From assembly GCA_963787285.1 (NCBI GenBank), contig CAWBCM010000001.1, positions 248,001 through 312,000 on the forward strand: a stretch of DNA of 64,000 bases, given 5' to 3'. Within the stretch, counting starts at the first letter, position 1. Each line of letters opens with the position of its first letter. Positions 1-8,201 of this stretch are shown piece by piece. The position numbers and the translations under genes were made by a program. The notes under the pieces are model-generated. The model saw only the letters and a list, made by a program, of their open reading frames with translations, was not told where the DNA came from and did not search any database. The stretch is from JAHEJN01 sp963787285. GTDB taxonomy: Bacteria; Actinomycetota; Acidimicrobiia; Acidimicrobiales; JAHEJN01.

Positions 1-534
1 GCCTCCGAGCCCGCCGATGCACCCCAGACCACCGCCGACGGTGCCGTCATCGAGGAGATCGACACCGACGGCGACGGCGAGCCCGACACGACCGCCATCG
101 ACACCGACGGCGACGGCGCCGCCGACACCGAGGCGATCGACACCGACGACGACGGCGTGGTCGACACGCCGGTCGACACCGCACCGCCGCTCACCCCGCA
201 GCCCCGGCCACCGGCCGAGGTGCGGGTGCTGGTGGCCAACGGCACGTCGATCAACGGTGCCGCGGGGGTGGCCACCGAGAAGCTCATCGCCCGCAACTAC
301 GCGACCCTGACACCCACCAACGCCGAGACGGTCGAAACCACCACCATCTACTACGAGGCCGACTACGAGGCCGATGCGTTGTTGGTTGCCCAGTACCTCT
401 CGGCTCGGCCCGATCAGGTGGCACCACTGCCGGCCGCCGACCCGGGCGGTGTCGATCGTCGTGGCGCCAACATCCTGGTGATTCTCGGGGCCGACGAGGT
501 CACACAGCCCGCGGCCGCCGAGACCACCGGCTGA
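1..534 (+). CDS. LytR_C-domain protein with acidic DxDxDG repeats (5' truncated)
   Basis: The frame is open from the first base of the window, so the N-terminus lies outside. The visible 177 residues fall into two parts. The first is an acidic stretch with three copies of a DTDGDG/DTDDDG motif, resembling thrombospondin type 3 or EF-hand-like calcium loops. The second, from about residue 70, is a LytR_C-type domain with the characteristic VLVANGTSINGAAGVA start, a TTIYYEAD segment and a final GANILVILG strand. LytR_C domains occur at the C-terminus of LytR-CpsA-Psr envelope ligases and in standalone secreted proteins. Whether a catalytic LCP domain precedes this part cannot be seen. An extracytoplasmic role in envelope assembly is inferred from the family. 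Confidence 0.75.
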   Translation, partial: ASEPADAPQTTADGAVIEEIDTDGDGEPDTTAIDTDGDGAADTEAIDTDDDGVVDTPVDTAPPLTPQPRPPAEVRVLVANGTSINGAAGVATEKLIARNYATLTPTNAETVETTTIYYEADYEADALLVAQYLSARPDQVAPLPAADPGGVDRRGANILVILGADEVTQPAAAETTG

Positions 535-606
535 CGCTTCCGTCGGGCCCGGCCGCCACGGGTCGGCGATCCCACGGCCGCACCAAGGGTGCGCAAGGAT
601 GGGTTG

Positions 607-1590
607 ATGCGTGTCGTCGTCGCCCCCGACAAGTTCCGCGGCAGTGCCTCGGCCGACGAGGTGGTGGCCGCAGCCTGCCGCTCCGCCACTGCGCTCGGGT
701 GGGAGTGCGACGGGGTGGCTCTGGCCGATGGCGGTGAAGGCATGTTGGCCGCTTTCGGTGGGCCGAACCGCGAGTCGATCGTCACGGGTCCTCTGGGTGA
801 CCCGGTCACTGCGGGGTGGCGTCTCGACAACAAGACCGCGGTGGTCGAGATGGCGCGGGCGTCGGGCCTGGAGCTGGTGGAGGAGAACGACCCCATGGCG
901 GCCACCACCTACGGCACCGGCGAACTGATCGAGCAGGCCGTGCAACGGGGGGCGTCCCGGGTGATCGTCGGTCTCGGGGGAAGCGCCACGACCGACGGCG
1001 GTCTCGGTGCGCTTCGTGCACTGCATCCTGCGCAGCGTCTCCGTGGTGTCGACCTCGTCGTTGCCTGCGACGTCACCACTCGCTTCGTCGATGCCGCCGA
1101 GATCTTCGGTCCCCAGAAGGGGGCGACGCCGGCCCAGGTCGAGCTGTTGCGGCGGCGCCTCGACCGTCTGGTGCAGATGTACATCGAGGACCACGACGTC
1201 GATGTCTCGGCGCTTCCCGGAGCGGGAGCGGCCGGCGGCCTGGCGGGTGGTCTGGCGGCCATCGGTGCCCGGCTCGTGCCCGGCTTCGAGCTCATCGCCG
1301 ACGAGATCGGGCTCGCCGAGCGCATCGAGGTCGCCGATCTGGTGATCACCGGTGAGGGTCTCGTCGACGACCAGTCGTTCCGCGGCAAAGTCGTCGGTGG
1401 GGTGATCGAGATCGCCGAGGAGCTCGGCGTTCCGGTGGTGATCGTGTGCGGCGCGGCCGAGGTCGAGGCGCCGGGTGGCGTGCGGTTGGTGTCGATCTCG
1501 GAGACCTACGGGGAGGATCGAAGCTGGAACGACACTCTGACCTGCATCGAGGAGGCGGTCGCCACCGAGCTGCAGGCGCACACGGCGTGA
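607..1590 (+). CDS. Glycerate 2-kinase (GlxK/GarK family)
   Basis: The 327-residue protein starts MRVVVAPDKFRGSASADEV, the usual start of the glycerate kinase family. It carries the ADGGEG motif near residue 42 and a glycine-rich GLGGSATTDGG motif around residue 125. It phosphorylates D-glycerate with ATP, linking glyoxylate or serine breakdown to glycolysis. An upstream in-frame GTG at 589 exists, but ATG 607 fits the family N-terminus and has an AAGGA Shine-Dalgarno about 7 nt upstream. The gene stands alone between a LytR_C gene and a CysO-like gene, so the context gives no pathway hint. Confidence 0.88.
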   Translation: MRVVVAPDKFRGSASADEVVAAACRSATALGWECDGVALADGGEGMLAAFGGPNRESIVTGPLGDPVTAGWRLDNKTAVVEMARASGLELVEENDPMAATTYGTGELIEQAVQRGASRVIVGLGGSATTDGGLGALRALHPAQRLRGVDLVVACDVTTRFVDAAEIFGPQKGATPAQVELLRRRLDRLVQMYIEDHDVDVSALPGAGAAGGLAGGLAAIGARLVPGFELIADEIGLAERIEVADLVITGEGLVDDQSFRGKVVGGVIEIAEELGVPVVIVCGAAEVEAPGGVRLVSISETYGEDRSWNDTLTCIEEAVATELQAHTA

Positions 1591-1652
1591 CTCCTGCGGA
1601 CGTGTCCGCGAGTACGGCGTGACCCGACATCACCACCGGTACAATCCCGACC

Positions 1653-1928
1653 ATGTCAGTCACCATTCGCATTCCCACCACCCTTCGTACCCTCACCGCC
1701 GGCGAGTCCGAGGTCGAGGTCGAGGCCGGCTCCGTGGGTGACGTCCTCCGCCGCCTCGATGTCGCCCACCCCGGATTCACGCAGCGCATCCTCGACGACG
1801 ACGGCAATCTCCGTCGCTTCGTGAACGTGTTCGTGTCCGACGACGATGTCCGTTTCCTCGATGGCATGGACACCCCGGTCGCCGACGGCGACACCGTTGC
1901 GATCATCCCCGCGGTCGCCGGGGGCTGA
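1653..1928 (+). CDS. MoaD/ThiS-type sulfur carrier, CysO-like
   Basis: This 91-residue ubiquitin-fold protein ends in the AVAGG C-terminus needed for adenylation and thiocarboxylate formation. The order IPTTLRTLT, GSVGDVL, RRFVNVFV.DDVRFL, IIPAVAGG closely follows mycobacterial CysO, the sulfur donor for CysM-dependent cysteine synthesis. No cysM or mec+ protease gene is adjacent; groEL follows, so the partner enzyme is presumably elsewhere. A TACAAT -10 box at 1640-1645 ends 7 nt before the ATG, which suggests a leaderless transcript. MoaD or ThiS are alternatives, but the FVNVF/DDVRF signature favours CysO. Confidence 0.85.
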   Translation: MSVTIRIPTTLRTLTAGESEVEVEAGSVGDVLRRLDVAHPGFTQRILDDDGNLRRFVNVFVSDDDVRFLDGMDTPVADGDTVAIIPAVAGG

Positions 1929-1988
1929 GAACGTCGTGGGGCAAAATCGCCGCAAGGGGTGGTTGGAAGCGGGGACTCTCCGGTAGCG

Positions 1989-2015
1989 TTAGCACTCTCA
2001 GTCCGAGACTGCTAA
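1989..2015 (+). promoter_or_regulatory. CIRCE element (HrcA operator) upstream of groEL
   Basis: TTAGCACTC, a 9-nt spacer, then GACTGCTAA matches the consensus inverted repeat TTAGCACTC-N9-GAGTGCTAA with one mismatch (C for G at 2009). It lies 24 nt upstream of the groEL start codon. CIRCE binds the heat-shock repressor HrcA, so groEL is probably HrcA-controlled. No hrcA gene is in the window. Confidence 0.9.
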
Positions 2016-2038
2016 CTCCTACGGAGGCGATCCAAACG

Positions 2039-3673
2039 ATGGCCAAGATCATCCAGTTCGACGAAAAGGCCCGCCGCGGCCTGGAGCGGGGCATGAACCA
2101 GCTCGCCGACGCGGTACGAGTCACCCTCGGCCCCAAGGGCCGAAACGTGGTGCTCTCCAAGAAGTGGGGCGCTCCCACCATCACCAACGACGGCGTTTCC
2201 ATCGCCAAGGAAATCGACCTCGAAGATCCCTACGAGCGCATCGGCGCCGAACTGGTGAAAGAGGTGGCCAAGAAGACCGACGACGTCGCCGGCGACGGCA
2301 CCACCACCGCCACCGTGCTCGCGTGGGCCATGGTCCACGAGGGCCTGCGCAATGTCGCCGCCGGCGCCAACCCGATGTCGCTCAAGCGAGGAATCGAGGC
2401 CGGCGTCGCCGCGGGCCGCAAGGCGATCCTCGACAGCGCCAAGCGGGTCGACAACGACAAGGCACAGATCGCCAACGTGGCCGCCATCTCTGCAGCCGAT
2501 CCCGAGATCGGTGCGATGATCTCCGAGGCGATCGACAAGGTCGGCAAGGACGGCGTGATCACCGTCGAAGAAGGCCAGACCTTCGGTATCGAGATGGACC
2601 TGGTCGAGGGGATGCGCTTCGACAAGGGCTACATCTCGCCGTACTTCGTCACCGACCCCGACCGCATGGAAGCGGTGCTCGAGGATCCCTACATCCTCTA
2701 TGTCGGCTCGAAGATCACCGCGGTTCGCGACATCGTTCCGGTGCTCGAGAAGGTCATGCAGTCGACCAAGCCGCTGCTGATCATCGCCGAGGACGTCGAG
2801 GGCGAAGCCCTCGCCACCCTCGTCGTGAACAAGATTCGCGGCACCTTCACCTCCACGGCGGTGAAGGCCCCCGGCTTCGGTGATCGCCGCAAGGCAATGC
2901 TGCAGGACATGGCGATCCTCACCGGCGGCCAGGTGATCAGCGAAGAGGTCGGCCTCAAGCTCGAGAACACCACCCTCGATCTGCTCGGTCAGGCTCGCAA
3001 GGTCATCATCTCCAAGGACGAGACCACCATCATCGAGGGTGCTGGGGTTCGCAAGGACGTCGAGGGTCGGATCGCCCAGATCAAGAGCGAGATCGACAAC
3101 ACCGACTCCGACTACGACCGCGAGAAGCTCCAGGAACGACTGGCCAAGCTGTCGGGTGGTGTCGCCGTTCTCAAGGTCGGCGCCGCAACCGAGGTCGAGC
3201 TCAAGGAGAAGAAGCACCGCATCGAAGACGCCGTGAGCACCACCAAGGCAGCTCTCGAAGAGGGCGTCGTCGCCGGCGGTGGCGTCACCCTCCTGCGCGC
3301 CCAGGACGCAGTGTGGGCCGTGGCCGATTCGCTGAAGGACGACGACGAGGCCACCGGTGCTCGCATCATCGCCAAGTCGCTGGAGGCTCCGCTCAACCAG
3401 ATCGCGGTGAACGCCGGTCTCGAGGGCGGTGTCATCGTCGAGAAGGTGCGCAACCTCAAGGGCGCCTTCGGCCTCAACGCCGCCACCGGTGAGTACGAGG
3501 ACCTGGTGAAGGCCGGCATCATCGATGCGGCCAAAGTCACCCGTTCCGCCCTGGAGAACGCCGGCTCGATCGCGGCACTCTTCCTCACCACCGAGGTCGT
3601 CATCGCCGACAAGCCAGAGGAAGGCGGCGGTGGCGGCGGCATGCCCGGCGGCATGGACGGCATGGACTTCTGA
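2039..3673 (+). CDS. groEL: Chaperonin GroEL (Hsp60), without adjacent groES
   Basis: The 544-residue protein has the full chaperonin layout: equatorial start AKIIQFDEKARRGLERGMNQ, the ATP-site motif DVAGDGTTTATVLA near residue 85, an apical domain in the middle, GGGVTLL near residue 413 and a Gly/Met-rich tail ending GGMDGMDF. It folds proteins in the cytosol with GroES. The start is supported by a GGAGGCGA Shine-Dalgarno. No groES gene sits next to it, which is typical of the second, CIRCE-controlled groEL copy of many actinobacteria. The hairpin at 3699-3727 likely ends the transcript. Confidence 0.98.
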   Translation: MAKIIQFDEKARRGLERGMNQLADAVRVTLGPKGRNVVLSKKWGAPTITNDGVSIAKEIDLEDPYERIGAELVKEVAKKTDDVAGDGTTTATVLAWAMVHEGLRNVAAGANPMSLKRGIEAGVAAGRKAILDSAKRVDNDKAQIANVAAISAADPEIGAMISEAIDKVGKDGVITVEEGQTFGIEMDLVEGMRFDKGYISPYFVTDPDRMEAVLEDPYILYVGSKITAVRDIVPVLEKVMQSTKPLLIIAEDVEGEALATLVVNKIRGTFTSTAVKAPGFGDRRKAMLQDMAILTGGQVISEEVGLKLENTTLDLLGQARKVIISKDETTIIEGAGVRKDVEGRIAQIKSEIDNTDSDYDREKLQERLAKLSGGVAVLKVGAATEVELKEKKHRIEDAVSTTKAALEEGVVAGGGVTLLRAQDAVWAVADSLKDDDEATGARIIAKSLEAPLNQIAVNAGLEGGVIVEKVRNLKGAFGLNAATGEYEDLVKAGIIDAAKVTRSALENAGSIAALFLTTEVVIADKPEEGGGGGGMPGGMDGMDF

Positions 3674-3698
3674 CCCAGCCTTCGACGTAGGTCGTTGC

Positions 3699-3727
3699 GG
3701 TGCCCCGGCCGATTGGGTCGGGGCACC
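3699..3727 (+). terminator. Stem-loop after groEL
   Basis: GGTGCCCCG pairs perfectly with CGGGGCACC (9 bp, 11-nt loop) 25 nt after the groEL stop. There is no T-tract, as is common in high-GC actinobacterial terminators. Confidence 0.65.
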
Positions 3728-3750
3728 GTCGCGTACGGGCCCGAACGCGA

Positions 3751-3780
3751 CGACGCCCCCGACCTCGGCCGGGGGCGTCG
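3751..3780. terminator. Second perfect stem-loop between groEL and the small convergent gene
   Basis: CGACGCCCCC and GGGGGCGTCG form a perfect 10-bp stem with a 10-nt loop. It lies between the 3' ends of groEL and the minus-strand gene at 3803-3967 and can serve as a bidirectional terminator. Confidence 0.6.
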
Positions 3781-3802
3781 TGTGCGTTCGAACTTCGGCG
3801 GC

Positions 3803-3967
3803 TCAGATCGAGCGGCGGGCGACCTCACGCGTCTGCTCGAGAACTGTGCGCGACTCGAACAGGCTGGCGATGTCGGCTCCCGTGGTGCGCAGGTCCTGGT
3901 GATGGTTCCACCGGGCGAGCAGCTCGGTGAAAACCTGGTCGTTCTGTGGTGTCCATGTCGTGATCAT
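3803..3967 (-). CDS. Small hypothetical protein (54 aa)
   Basis: I do not recognise this protein. The frame stays open upstream for 100 codons. The portion from the ATG at 3967 looks coding: it starts MITTWTPQNDQVFTELL, is rich in charged and polar residues, has no membrane segment, and probably forms two helices. It is transcribed divergently from the lrp gene at 4138, and its start lies about 55 bp from an AT-rich inverted repeat in the shared upstream region. Regulation by that Lrp protein is inferred from position only. Convergent hairpins lie beyond its stop. Confidence 0.42.
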   Translation of the reverse strand: MITTWTPQNDQVFTELLARWNHHQDLRTTGADIASLFESRTVLEQTREVARRSI

Positions 3968-4021
3968 GATTTCGACCGTAGCGAGTCGGTCTGGTCCTTC
4001 AACTTCGGAACAATTGCGATT

Positions 4022-4058
4022 GAGCATGATCGCTTTGATAACGAAAGCATCTATGCTC
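4022..4058. promoter_or_regulatory. AT-rich inverted repeats in the divergent lrp control region
   Basis: GAGCAT (4022-4027) pairs with ATGCTC (4053-4058), and inside it GCTTT (4032-4036) pairs with AAAGC (4044-4048). The stretch is markedly AT-richer than its surroundings and lies about 80 bp before the Lrp/AsnC gene. Such symmetric AT-rich sites are typical of Lrp-family autoregulation. The assignment is inferred from position. Confidence 0.45.
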
Positions 4059-4137
4059 GATGAGCACGATAGGTGTCGTTCGAGCGCCCGACGAGCGGTG
4101 CTCACTTCACGAAATCACCTTCGGAGGGAATCCCGCC

Positions 4138-4599
4138 ATGGCGCTCGACGACATCGACATCCTCCTCATCGATGCTCTGCAGGACAACGCTCGGGCGAGC
4201 TACCGAGATCTCGGCGAGCGGGTCGGCCTCACGCCTCCGGCGGTCGCCGCACGAATGCGGCGACTGGAAAGGACCGGGGTGATCCGCGGATACACCGTGT
4301 CGATCGAGCCGGCGGCCATCGGCTACCCGCTCCTCGGCATCATGCGCGTGAACTCGCCGGGGGCGCGCCACGAGATCGACGAGATCGCCGTCACCATGCC
4401 CGAGGTCGTCGAGTGTCGTCGGGTCACGGGTGCCGAGAGCCACGTGCTGCGAGTGTGGTTGCGCGACACCAAACACCTCGAGGAGGTGCTCGATCGCCTC
4501 CAGCCCTACGGCGAGACCATCACCAACATCGTCACGTCGTCACCGGTTCCCCGACGGGAACTGCGCCCCAGTCAGCTTCCGGGAGTGACTCGCCGCTGA
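4138..4599 (+). CDS. Lrp/AsnC-family transcriptional regulator
   Basis: The 153-residue protein has an N-terminal winged helix-turn-helix (residues about 4-60; LIDALQDNARASYRDLGERVGLTPPAV then RMRRLERTGVIRGY). A C-terminal RAM/AsnC ligand domain follows, with the GAESHVLRVWLRD strand-turn. Such proteins sense amino acids and bind DNA as multimers. The frame opens earlier at 4060, but ATG 4138 has a GGAGGGA Shine-Dalgarno and matches the family N-terminus MALDDIDILL. The next gene, fdhD, starts 36 nt downstream and may be cotranscribed. Confidence 0.93.
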   Translation: MALDDIDILLIDALQDNARASYRDLGERVGLTPPAVAARMRRLERTGVIRGYTVSIEPAAIGYPLLGIMRVNSPGARHEIDEIAVTMPEVVECRRVTGAESHVLRVWLRDTKHLEEVLDRLQPYGETITNIVTSSPVPRRELRPSQLPGVTRR

Positions 4600-4634
4600 G
4601 TCGTCCCCTCCCGGTCCACCTACGCTTCGAGGTG

Positions 4635-5429
4635 ATGGCTCGAGGACGCACCCACACGGTTCTGGCGCGACGGTGGTCGGGTCGCCAATCGTCTCGGGGG
4701 CCTGCCGAGCTCATCATCGAGGAGCCCCTCACTATTCACCGCGACAGTGACGTCGTGGCGACCACCATGCGCACACCTGGCAACGACTTCGAGCTGGCCG
4801 TCGGATTCCTGCATGGTGAGGGCGCTCTCGATGGAGCCACCATCACGACGGTGCGCTACTGCGGAACCGGCAGCGCCGTCGAGACCGAGTTCAACGTGGT
4901 CACCGTCGACACCGACGGGTCGGGCCCCGAGCTGGCTCCCCGCCTGCAGACCGTCACCTCGGCGTGTGGTCTGTGCGGAGCCGACGACATCGCCGGGCTC
5001 AGCGCGCGATTGGGGCCGCTCCCGGTGACCGCTCCCTGGCCCCCGGACCTCCTCGGCGCAGTGGGCGACCGGGCCCGCGCCGAGCAAGGGTTGTTCGATG
5101 CAACCGGGTCGGTGCACGCCGCGGCGGCCTTCGATCGGAAGGGCCACCTGGTGTCGGTGCGCGAGGACATCGGCCGGCACAACGCCGTCGACAAGGTCGT
5201 CGGTCGTTTGCACCTCGACAACCGCCTCCCGGCGATCGATCTGGGGCTGTTCGTCAGCGGTCGGGCATCGTTCGAGATGGTGCAAAAGGCGTGGGCCGCA
5301 GGCTTCGAAGTGCTCGTGGCCGTGAGCGGGCCGTCGGCGTTGGCCGTCGAGGCCGCGCGCGCCGCCGGTCTCGGGCTGGCCGCGTTCGCACGGGGGGACT
5401 CGCTCACCGTGTACAGCCCCGACGAATAG
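4635..5429 (+). CDS. fdhD: Formate dehydrogenase accessory sulfurtransferase FdhD
   Basis: The 264-residue protein carries the FdhD hallmark CGLCG at Cys111/Cys114, equivalent to E. coli Cys121/Cys124, which relays sulfur from IscS to the molybdenum bis-MGD cofactor of formate dehydrogenase. Other family motifs are EEPLTIHRD near residue 30, TPGNDFELAVGFLHGEG near 48, and REDIGRHNAVDKVVG in the second half. The frame extends far upstream to 3927, but that part overlaps lrp; ATG 4635 is the sensible start. FdhD implies a molybdenum- or tungsten-dependent formate dehydrogenase elsewhere in the genome, a relevant point for the candidate selenoprotein at 23.2 kb. Confidence 0.95.
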   Translation: MARGRTHTVLARRWSGRQSSRGPAELIIEEPLTIHRDSDVVATTMRTPGNDFELAVGFLHGEGALDGATITTVRYCGTGSAVETEFNVVTVDTDGSGPELAPRLQTVTSACGLCGADDIAGLSARLGPLPVTAPWPPDLLGAVGDRARAEQGLFDATGSVHAAAAFDRKGHLVSVREDIGRHNAVDKVVGRLHLDNRLPAIDLGLFVSGRASFEMVQKAWAAGFEVLVAVSGPSALAVEAARAAGLGLAAFARGDSLTVYSPDE

Positions 5430-5469
5430 GGCTGGTCGGCGCCGCCGGAGCTGCTCGTACACTCAGTGC

Positions 5470-6171
5470 ATGACCGACTCCGCCCCCGCCGCGGTCACGC
5501 CGAAAACCGGCCTGGTCGTCGTCCATCTGTTCTGCACCGCCGGCCCCCTGGTCGACCGAGTCGGGATCCTCACGGCGGTCGACGCCGCCACGGCAGGAGG
5601 TGTCCAGGTGATCCCCATCGCGATCCTCGGCCACAAGGCCGATCTCGCGTTCATGGGCCTCGGGACCGACATGTGGCAGCTCCGTCGCTTCCAGACCGGG
5701 CTCCAGCAGGCCGGCCTGCTCGTGGTCGACAGCTACGTGTCGATCACCGAGGTGAGCGAGTACGCCGCCGGCGTGCCCGACGAGATGAAGAACATGCGGC
5801 TCTATCCCGAGCTCCCTCCCGAGGGCAAGGCGGCATGGTGCTTCTACCCCATGTCGAAGCGGCGAGGCGAGACCGACAACTGGTTCACGCTCGCCTTCGA
5901 CCGCCGTAAGGAGCTCATGCACGAGCACGGCACCAGCGGGCGGAAGTTCGCCGGGCGAGTGGTCCAGCTCATCACCGGCAGTGCCGGCCTCGACGACTAC
6001 GAGTGGGGTGTCACCTTGTTCTGCACCCACGTCGACGATCTCAAGGACGTGGTCTACACCATGCGCTTCGACGCGGCGTCGGCGGTGTACGCGGAGTTCG
6101 GTCCGTTCTACACCGGCACCGTCGACACCCTGCACCGAGTGCTCTCCGAGGTGCTCCCCGAAACGGACTGA
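5470..6171 (+). CDS. hemQ: Coproheme decarboxylase HemQ (chlorite dismutase family)
   Basis: This 233-residue protein has the HemQ signature WCFYPMSKRRGETDNWFTL (residues about 123-141), where the tyrosine and lysine take part in oxidative decarboxylation. A histidine-containing stretch ELMHEHGTSGRKF follows, supplying the proximal heme ligand, and then the DDYEWGVTLF strand. HemQ converts coproheme to protoheme in the coproporphyrin-dependent pathway of monoderm bacteria. hemE and hemG lie 18 kb away in this window. A TACACT -10 box ends 6 nt before the ATG, so the mRNA is probably leaderless. Confidence 0.93.
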   Translation: MTDSAPAAVTPKTGLVVVHLFCTAGPLVDRVGILTAVDAATAGGVQVIPIAILGHKADLAFMGLGTDMWQLRRFQTGLQQAGLLVVDSYVSITEVSEYAAGVPDEMKNMRLYPELPPEGKAAWCFYPMSKRRGETDNWFTLAFDRRKELMHEHGTSGRKFAGRVVQLITGSAGLDDYEWGVTLFCTHVDDLKDVVYTMRFDAASAVYAEFGPFYTGTVDTLHRVLSEVLPETD

Positions 6172-6313
6172 GCGGCGTTACGGGCAGGTGAACATCGCCG
6201 CATCCGGCCACAATTCTTCGCCTTCGGCCGATTTCGGCCGTATCGTTGTTGCCCGGCGCCCGTCGAAACGGTTCGGCGCCGCCGCTGTTACTCGAGGAGA
6301 GGGAATCCCCATC

Positions 6314-7174
6314 ATGCGTACCAACCTGTTGCGGCTGTTCGCCGTGCTCATGGTCTTCGGTCTGATCGCCGCAGCCTGTGGATCCGACGGCGGTGACGAC
6401 GTCGCCACCGACGACGCCGCATCCGAGCCGGCGGCAGAGGGCGACCTGCCCGACCTGGATGGTCGTACGGTCACCGTGGCCGTCGAGAACGCCTATCTGC
6501 CGTTCAACTACATCGACGCGGCCGATGGCGAGGCCAAGGGCTGGGACTACGACGCCATCGACGAGATCTGCAGTCGCCTCAACTGCGTGCCCGACTACCA
6601 GACCTTCAGTTGGGACGGCATGATCCAGGCCGTCTCCGACGGACAGTTCGACATGGCCGCCGACGGCATCACCATCACCGAGGAACGGGCCGAGGTGGTC
6701 GACTACTCGGTCGGCTACATCAACATCGACCAGCGCATCCTCGTGGGCCTCGACGAGGAAGAAATCGTCGACATCCCGGCCCTGGTCGCCTCCGACTGCA
6801 ACGTCGGGACCCAGCCCGGTACCACCAACTACGACAAGGCGGTCGACACGGTCGGCGAAGGTCGCGTGCAGGGCTTCGAGACCTTCGGGTTCGCGGTGCA
6901 GGCGCTCATTGGCGGCGACGTGTGTGCCGTGTTCATCGACGAGACCGCCGGCCAGGGCTATCTCGGCGAGAACGCCGACTCGGTGAAGCTCGTGGGCGAA
7001 TCGCTCAGCTCCGACGAGCTCGGCTTCATCTTCCCGAAGGGCTCCGACCTCGTCGAGCCGTTCAACGCGGCGATCAACTCCATGAAGGCCGACGGCTCGC
7101 TCGATGCGCTGGCCCAGACCTACTTCGGCAGTTCGTTCACCATCACCTACGACGACATCGCCGAGCCCAGCTGA
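6314..7174 (+). CDS. Amino-acid ABC transporter substrate-binding lipoprotein (family 3)
   Basis: The 286-residue protein begins with a lipoprotein signal ending LIAAACGSD, so Cys21 or thereabouts is lipidated. The body is a family 3 solute-binding protein: GRTVTVAVENAYLPFNY, GWDYDAIDEIC, GMIQAVSDGQFDMAADGITITEERAEVVDYSVGY. It captures polar amino acids or related solutes outside the membrane for the permease and ATPase encoded convergently at 7458-9124. The start has a strong GAGGAGAGGG Shine-Dalgarno; the frame opens earlier but without signal-peptide character. Confidence 0.92.
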   Translation: MRTNLLRLFAVLMVFGLIAAACGSDGGDDVATDDAASEPAAEGDLPDLDGRTVTVAVENAYLPFNYIDAADGEAKGWDYDAIDEICSRLNCVPDYQTFSWDGMIQAVSDGQFDMAADGITITEERAEVVDYSVGYINIDQRILVGLDEEEIVDIPALVASDCNVGTQPGTTNYDKAVDTVGEGRVQGFETFGFAVQALIGGDVCAVFIDETAGQGYLGENADSVKLVGESLSSDELGFIFPKGSDLVEPFNAAINSMKADGSLDALAQTYFGSSFTITYDDIAEPS

Positions 7175-7235
7175 TCGGAACGATTCGGTGAAACGGCCCG
7201 GCGCGTGCCGGGCCGTTTCCCGTTTTGCATGGCGC

Positions 7236-7476
7236 TCTCTGGCTCTTCGCCCGAGGGCTCATCGCTTGCGCTCCTGTTCGGAGCGCGGTTCTGTCGCTAG
7301 TGCGACAGAACCTTCTCTCTGGCTCTTCGCCCGAGGGCTCATCGCTGGCGCTCCTGTTCGGAGCGCGGTTCTGTCGCTAGTGCGACAGAACCTTCTCTCT
7401 GGCTCTTCGCCCGAGGGCTCATCGCGTGGCGCTCCTGTTCGGAGCGCGGTTCTGTCGCTAGTGCGACAGAACCTTC
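7236..7476. repeat. Triple tandem 80-bp hairpin repeat, merging into the end of the ATPase gene
   Basis: Three near-identical units (7236-7315, 7316-7395, 7396-7476) have lengths 80, 80 and 81 and differ by one substitution and one inserted base. Each unit holds three hairpins: GCCC/GGGC, GCGCTCC/GGAGCGC and a perfect 11-bp GGTTCTGTCGC/GCGACAGAACC with a TAGT loop. In the third copy that last hairpin is also the 3' end of the minus-strand ATPase gene: its stop codon lies in the loop and its last codons in the stem. Copies one and two repeat this gene end in the gap between two convergent genes. A terminator role is likely. Confidence 0.9.
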
Positions 7477-8201
7477 TCGAAGAAGGCGATGGTGCGAGGG
7501 CTCTGGGCGTGGTCGAAGAGGTCCTCGGGTGAGCCGGCCTCGACGATGCGGCCTTCGTCCATGAAGATCACCCGGTCGGCCGCAGCCCGCGCGAATCCCA
7601 TTTCGTGGGTCACCACCACCATCGTCATGCCCTCGGCGGCCAGTTCGAGCATGACGTCGAGGACCTCTTTGATCATCTCGGGATCGAGAGCGCTCGTCGG
7701 TTCGTCGAAGAGCATCACCTTCGGGCCCATCGCCAGCGATCGGGCGATGGCCACCCGCTGTTGTTGCCCGCCGGAGAGCTGGCGAGGATAGGAGTCGGCC
7801 TTCTCGGGTATGCCCACGCGGGTGAGCTGACGCATTCCCTCGGCGGTCGCCTCGGACTTCGAGCGGTTGCGGACCTTGCGCTGGGCCAGGGTGATGTTCT
7901 CGATCACCGTCAGGTGCGAGAAGAGGTTGAAGCTCTGAAACACCATGCCCATCTCGGCGCGGGCAAGATCGAGGTCGGCTCCGCGATCGGTGAGGTCGAT
8001 GCCGTCGACCACCACCCGACCCTGGGTGGGGGTCTCGAGCAGGTTCATGCACCGCAGCACGGTGCTCTTGCCGCTGCCCGAGGGTCCGACGATCACGACG
8101 ACCTCCCCGACTGCGACCTCGAGATCGACCCCGCGCACGGCATGAACGTGCGAGCCGAAGGACTTGTGCAGGTCGGTGACGCTGATCATCGACGCAGTCA
8201 T
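7458..8201 (-). CDS. Amino-acid ABC transporter ATP-binding protein (GlnQ-like)
   Basis: The 247-residue ATPase has Walker A GPSGSGKST near residue 39, the Q-loop VFQSFNLFSHLTV, the signature LSGGQQQR, Walker B VMLFDEP and the switch histidine in VVTHEMG. It belongs to the GlnQ/HisP polar amino-acid group and energises the permease encoded immediately upstream. ATG 8201 overlaps the permease stop by 4 nt (ATGA), indicating translational coupling. The C-terminus EKVLSH is encoded within the repeat unit at 7448-7473, so gene end and terminator are one element. Confidence 0.95.
   Translation of the reverse strand: MTASMISVTDLHKSFGSHVHAVRGVDLEVAVGEVVVIVGPSGSGKSTVLRCMNLLETPTQGRVVVDGIDLTDRGADLDLARAEMGMVFQSFNLFSHLTVIENITLAQRKVRNRSKSEATAEGMRQLTRVGIPEKADSYPRQLSGGQQQRVAIARSLAMGPKVMLFDEPTSALDPEMIKEVLDVMLELAAEGMTMVVVTHEMGFARAAADRVIFMDEGRIVEAGSPEDLFDHAQSPRTIAFFEKVLSH

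Noticed and set aside
2012..3217. 401-codon open frame antisense to groEL
   Set aside because: GroEL is certain on the other strand. The antisense product is a Gly/Asp/Leu/Val-rich composition typical of reverse-strand shadows in high-GC coding DNA.
7236..7476. CRISPR array
   Set aside because: Repeats are directly adjacent 80-bp units with no variable spacers and no cas genes nearby.
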